Assembly: GCA_029979375.1 (NCBI GenBank)
Contig: JAPOHQ010000038.1
Span: 1 to 8,345, forward strand
Source: Microbacteriaceae bacterium
GTDB taxonomy: Bacteria; Actinomycetota; Actinomycetes; Actinomycetales; Microbacteriaceae
DNA: 8,345 nt
Direction: 5' to 3'
The notes beneath the pieces are model-generated. The model saw only the letters and a list, made by a program, of their open reading frames with translations. It had not been told where the DNA came from and did not search any database. The position numbers and the translations under genes are program-made. Shown piece after piece: positions 7,083 to 8,345 of the stretch (its first letter is position 1; every line of letters starts with the position of its first letter).

Positions 7083-7938
7083 AGATTCAAAATGGCCCAG
7101 GACTGCATCGCTAATTAGCGATGCAGAGTCTCCCGTTGGCCTGATTGACATTCCAGCGCACAAGACTTCAATCAGCGAAACAAGTGCCCACCTAACCCCC
7201 AAGGCAATTCGCGGGGCCCTGACCCGCTACAGCACCTTCAGCTACAGCACCCAAGAATCAATCACAACCGGCCTGCAAGACCTAGGGGAAATCACAAACC
7301 CCGACGAAAATGAAGCCGAGACGATTTCCAGAATTACCAGCGCAAACAAGCCCCTAACAATCGCTCTGGGAGGTGACAACTCAGTCACCTATGCAGCTGC
7401 TCTTGGGTCACTCAAAGACAGGCTGAGTAGCGCGAGATTGGTAACCCTCGATGCTCACCACGACCTTCGCGATGGAGTTTCAAACGGTTCACCCGTAAGA
7501 AGACTCATTGAAGGCGGACTGAATCCGAAAAACATAGTTCAAATCGGAATCAACGATTTTTCTAACTCAGCCGACTACGCAAAGCTTGCGCAAGACCTGG
7601 GCATCTCGGTTATCTCAAGAACCGCACTGGCCCAGATGGGAATTGCTGAGGCCTGCAAGATTGCGCTTGGCGAGGGCACCGGCCCAGTCTTTGTGGACAT
7701 TGATGTTGACGTCTGTGATCGCAGCGTGGTTCCGGCCTGCCCGGCCGCAGCACCAGGAGGCATTAGTGCCTTTGAGCTTCGTCAGGCGGCTCGACTGCTT
7801 GCTGCCAACCCAAACGTCGTGGGCATGGACATCACCGAGATCGATGCCGCAAAAGACAGTAGCGACGGTCGAACCGTGAGACTGGGTGCGCTACTGGTCT
7901 TAGAAATGCTCGCAGGGTTTCAGCTCCGATTCGGCTGA
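7075..7938 (+). CDS. hutG: Formimidoylglutamase (ureohydrolase family)
   Basis: Last step of the pathway: Mn-dependent hydrolysis of N-formimino-L-glutamate to L-glutamate and formamide. The 287-residue product belongs to the arginase/agmatinase/formimidoylglutamase superfamily. Metal-binding motifs in order are GGDNS (Asn102), LDAHHDLRDG (Asp126, His128, Asp130) and VDIDVDVCD (Asp210, Asp212), followed by PGGIS and GMDITEID. In arginases the first motif is GGDHS; the Asn replacement is the one I recall as a metal ligand in Trypanosoma cruzi formiminoglutamase. That variant and the hut neighbours favour HutG over agmatinase, guanidinobutyrase or proclavaminate hydrolase. The ATG at 7075 overlaps the regulator gene by 8 nt; another in-frame ATG at 7039 would add 12 residues without support. 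The end has tandem in-frame stops, TGA then TAA. Co-transcription with the regulator separates it from the hutUIH operon, but one operator could serve both. Confidence 0.9.
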   Translation: MAEDSKWPRTASLISDAESPVGLIDIPAHKTSISETSAHLTPKAIRGALTRYSTFSYSTQESITTGLQDLGEITNPDENEAETISRITSANKPLTIALGGDNSVTYAAALGSLKDRLSSARLVTLDAHHDLRDGVSNGSPVRRLIEGGLNPKNIVQIGINDFSNSADYAKLAQDLGISVISRTALAQMGIAEACKIALGEGTGPVFVDIDVDVCDRSVVPACPAAAPGGISAFELRQAARLLAANPNVVGMDITEIDAAKDSSDGRTVRLGALLVLEMLAGFQLRFG

Positions 7939-8066
7939 TAAGGGGCACGCCAAGCACTCCGTAAGCAGTATCCAATTAGCCAACTAAACTAAAGGCATTC
8001 CGAGCATCGTTGCCGGCAACAAGCGTCCATCCCGAAACAGGATTTCCTGCCAACCGAAGGGTAGAA
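7939..8066 (+). promoter_or_regulatory. hutG-purS intergenic region, possible purS promoter
   Basis: This 128-bp gap separates hutG from the purine genes and is the only place in the window for a purS promoter. TAAACT at 7985-7990 is a four-of-six match to a -10 element, without a good -35. GTTGCCGGCAAC at 8009-8020 is a 12-bp perfect palindrome of unknown role. I see no hairpin plus T-run terminator for the hutG transcript and no recognisable riboswitch. Confidence 0.3.
8056..8061 (+). promoter_or_regulatory. Ribosome-binding site that decides the purS start
   Basis: GAAGGG is followed by five bases and then GTG at 8067. It identifies that GTG as the start, in place of a TTG at 8010 in the same frame that would add 19 residues not found in the family. 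Confidence 0.75.
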
Positions 8067-8315
8067 GTGCCAAAAATCATCGTTGAGATCATGCCCAAGC
8101 AAGATCTACTTGACCCCCAGGGCAAGGCAGTTGCCAATGCGCTGGTCAGGGGCGGGAATAAGGACATCTCGGGTGTGCGCATTGGCAAGCGCATTGAGCT
8201 TCACTTCGACAGGGAAGTAACCGAAAAAGACATTGAAGAGGCCAAGAAGCAGGCCAAAGAGTTTTTATCTAACGACGTCATCGAGGACGTGGTAGCTGTA
8301 ACGGTAGAGAACTAA
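8067..8315 (+). CDS. purS: Phosphoribosylformylglycinamidine synthase subunit PurS
   Basis: Small structural subunit of the three-part FGAM synthase (PurS, PurQ, PurL) of de novo purine synthesis, the fourth step, in which FGAR is amidated with glutamine-derived ammonia. The 82-residue product has the usual PurS length and pattern: MPKIIVEIMPK at the start, LDPQGKAV near residues 15-22, ISGVRIGKRIEL in the middle and FLSNDVIEDVVAVTVE at the end. The start is GTG at 8067, chosen because a strong ribosome-binding site precedes it and because known PurS proteins begin with this M-P-K-x-x-V pattern. The stop codon shares one base with the purQ start (TAATG), so the two subunits are translationally coupled. 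The separate small PurS is typical of Gram-positive and archaeal systems, unlike the fused PurL of enterobacteria. Confidence 0.95.
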   Translation: MPKIIVEIMPKQDLLDPQGKAVANALVRGGNKDISGVRIGKRIELHFDREVTEKDIEEAKKQAKEFLSNDVIEDVVAVTVEN

Positions 8316-8345
8316 TGCGCATAGGCGTCATTACCTACCCCGGCA
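8315..8345 (+). CDS. purQ: Phosphoribosylformylglycinamidine synthase subunit PurQ, 3'-truncated by window
   Basis: Only the first ten codons are present, reading MRIGVITYPG. This fits the beginning of the glutamine amidotransferase subunit PurQ, which commonly opens with M-x-I-G-V-x-x-F/Y-P-G and supplies ammonia to PurL. The ATG overlaps the purS stop by one base (TAATG). The catalytic Cys-His-Glu triad lies beyond the window, so the identification rests on these few residues and the standard purS-purQ order. Confidence 0.85.
   Translation, partial: MRIGVITYPG

Noticed and set aside
7921..7937. CAGC...GGCTG inverted repeat at the end of hutG as a terminator
   Set aside because: The stem is only four or five pairs and no T-run follows, so it does not qualify as an intrinsic terminator.
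8010..8066. A longer PurS starting at TTG 8010
   Set aside because: The 19 added residues do not belong to PurS proteins, and a strong ribosome-binding site directly precedes the GTG at 8067.

Overview
The window reads as ordinary actinobacterial chromosome. Moderately high G+C, tightly packed genes, GTG starts, and the sequence style of GcvP, HutH and PurS point to a high-G+C Gram-positive bacterium. A small-genome Microbacteriaceae-like organism is my best guess, from general impression only. No tRNA, rRNA, CRISPR array, transposon or phage gene was found, and no stretch over 130 bp is left without a gene.

Layout. (1) Bases 1-1884, plus strand: the C-terminal two thirds of gcvP, the glycine decarboxylase P-protein; its 5' end lies outside the window. 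(2) Bases 1912-6230, minus strand: a compact hutU-hutI-hutH operon, read right to left, with a 4-nt GTGA overlap between hutU and hutI and a 3-nt gap between hutI and hutH. (3) Bases 6231-6311: an 81-bp divergent control region with an 18-bp perfect palindrome. (4) Bases 6312-7938, plus strand: an IclR-family regulator (probable hutR) overlapping by 8 nt a ureohydrolase-family formimidoylglutamase gene (hutG). (5) Bases 8067-8345, plus strand: purS, then the first codons of purQ, joined by a one-base TAATG overlap.

Together HutH, HutU, HutI and HutG form a complete four-step path from L-histidine to L-glutamate: histidine to urocanate plus ammonia, then imidazolone propionate, then N-formimino-glutamate, then glutamate plus formamide. 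The IclR regulator sits between the two arms of the cluster, and the palindrome is placed to control both. Its core agrees at 13 of 14 positions with the motif I recall for the IclR-type HutR of Corynebacterium resistens. No histidine transporter and no HutC- or HutP-type regulator is present here. The flanking gcvP and purSQ genes are housekeeping functions and look unrelated to the hut genes except by position.

The points most worth a second look are the operator architecture, the apparently leaderless regulator gene, and two active-site variants: Cys-Ser-Gly as the HutH cofactor triad, and GGDNS in place of GGDHS in HutG. I see no convincing sign of an undescribed system.
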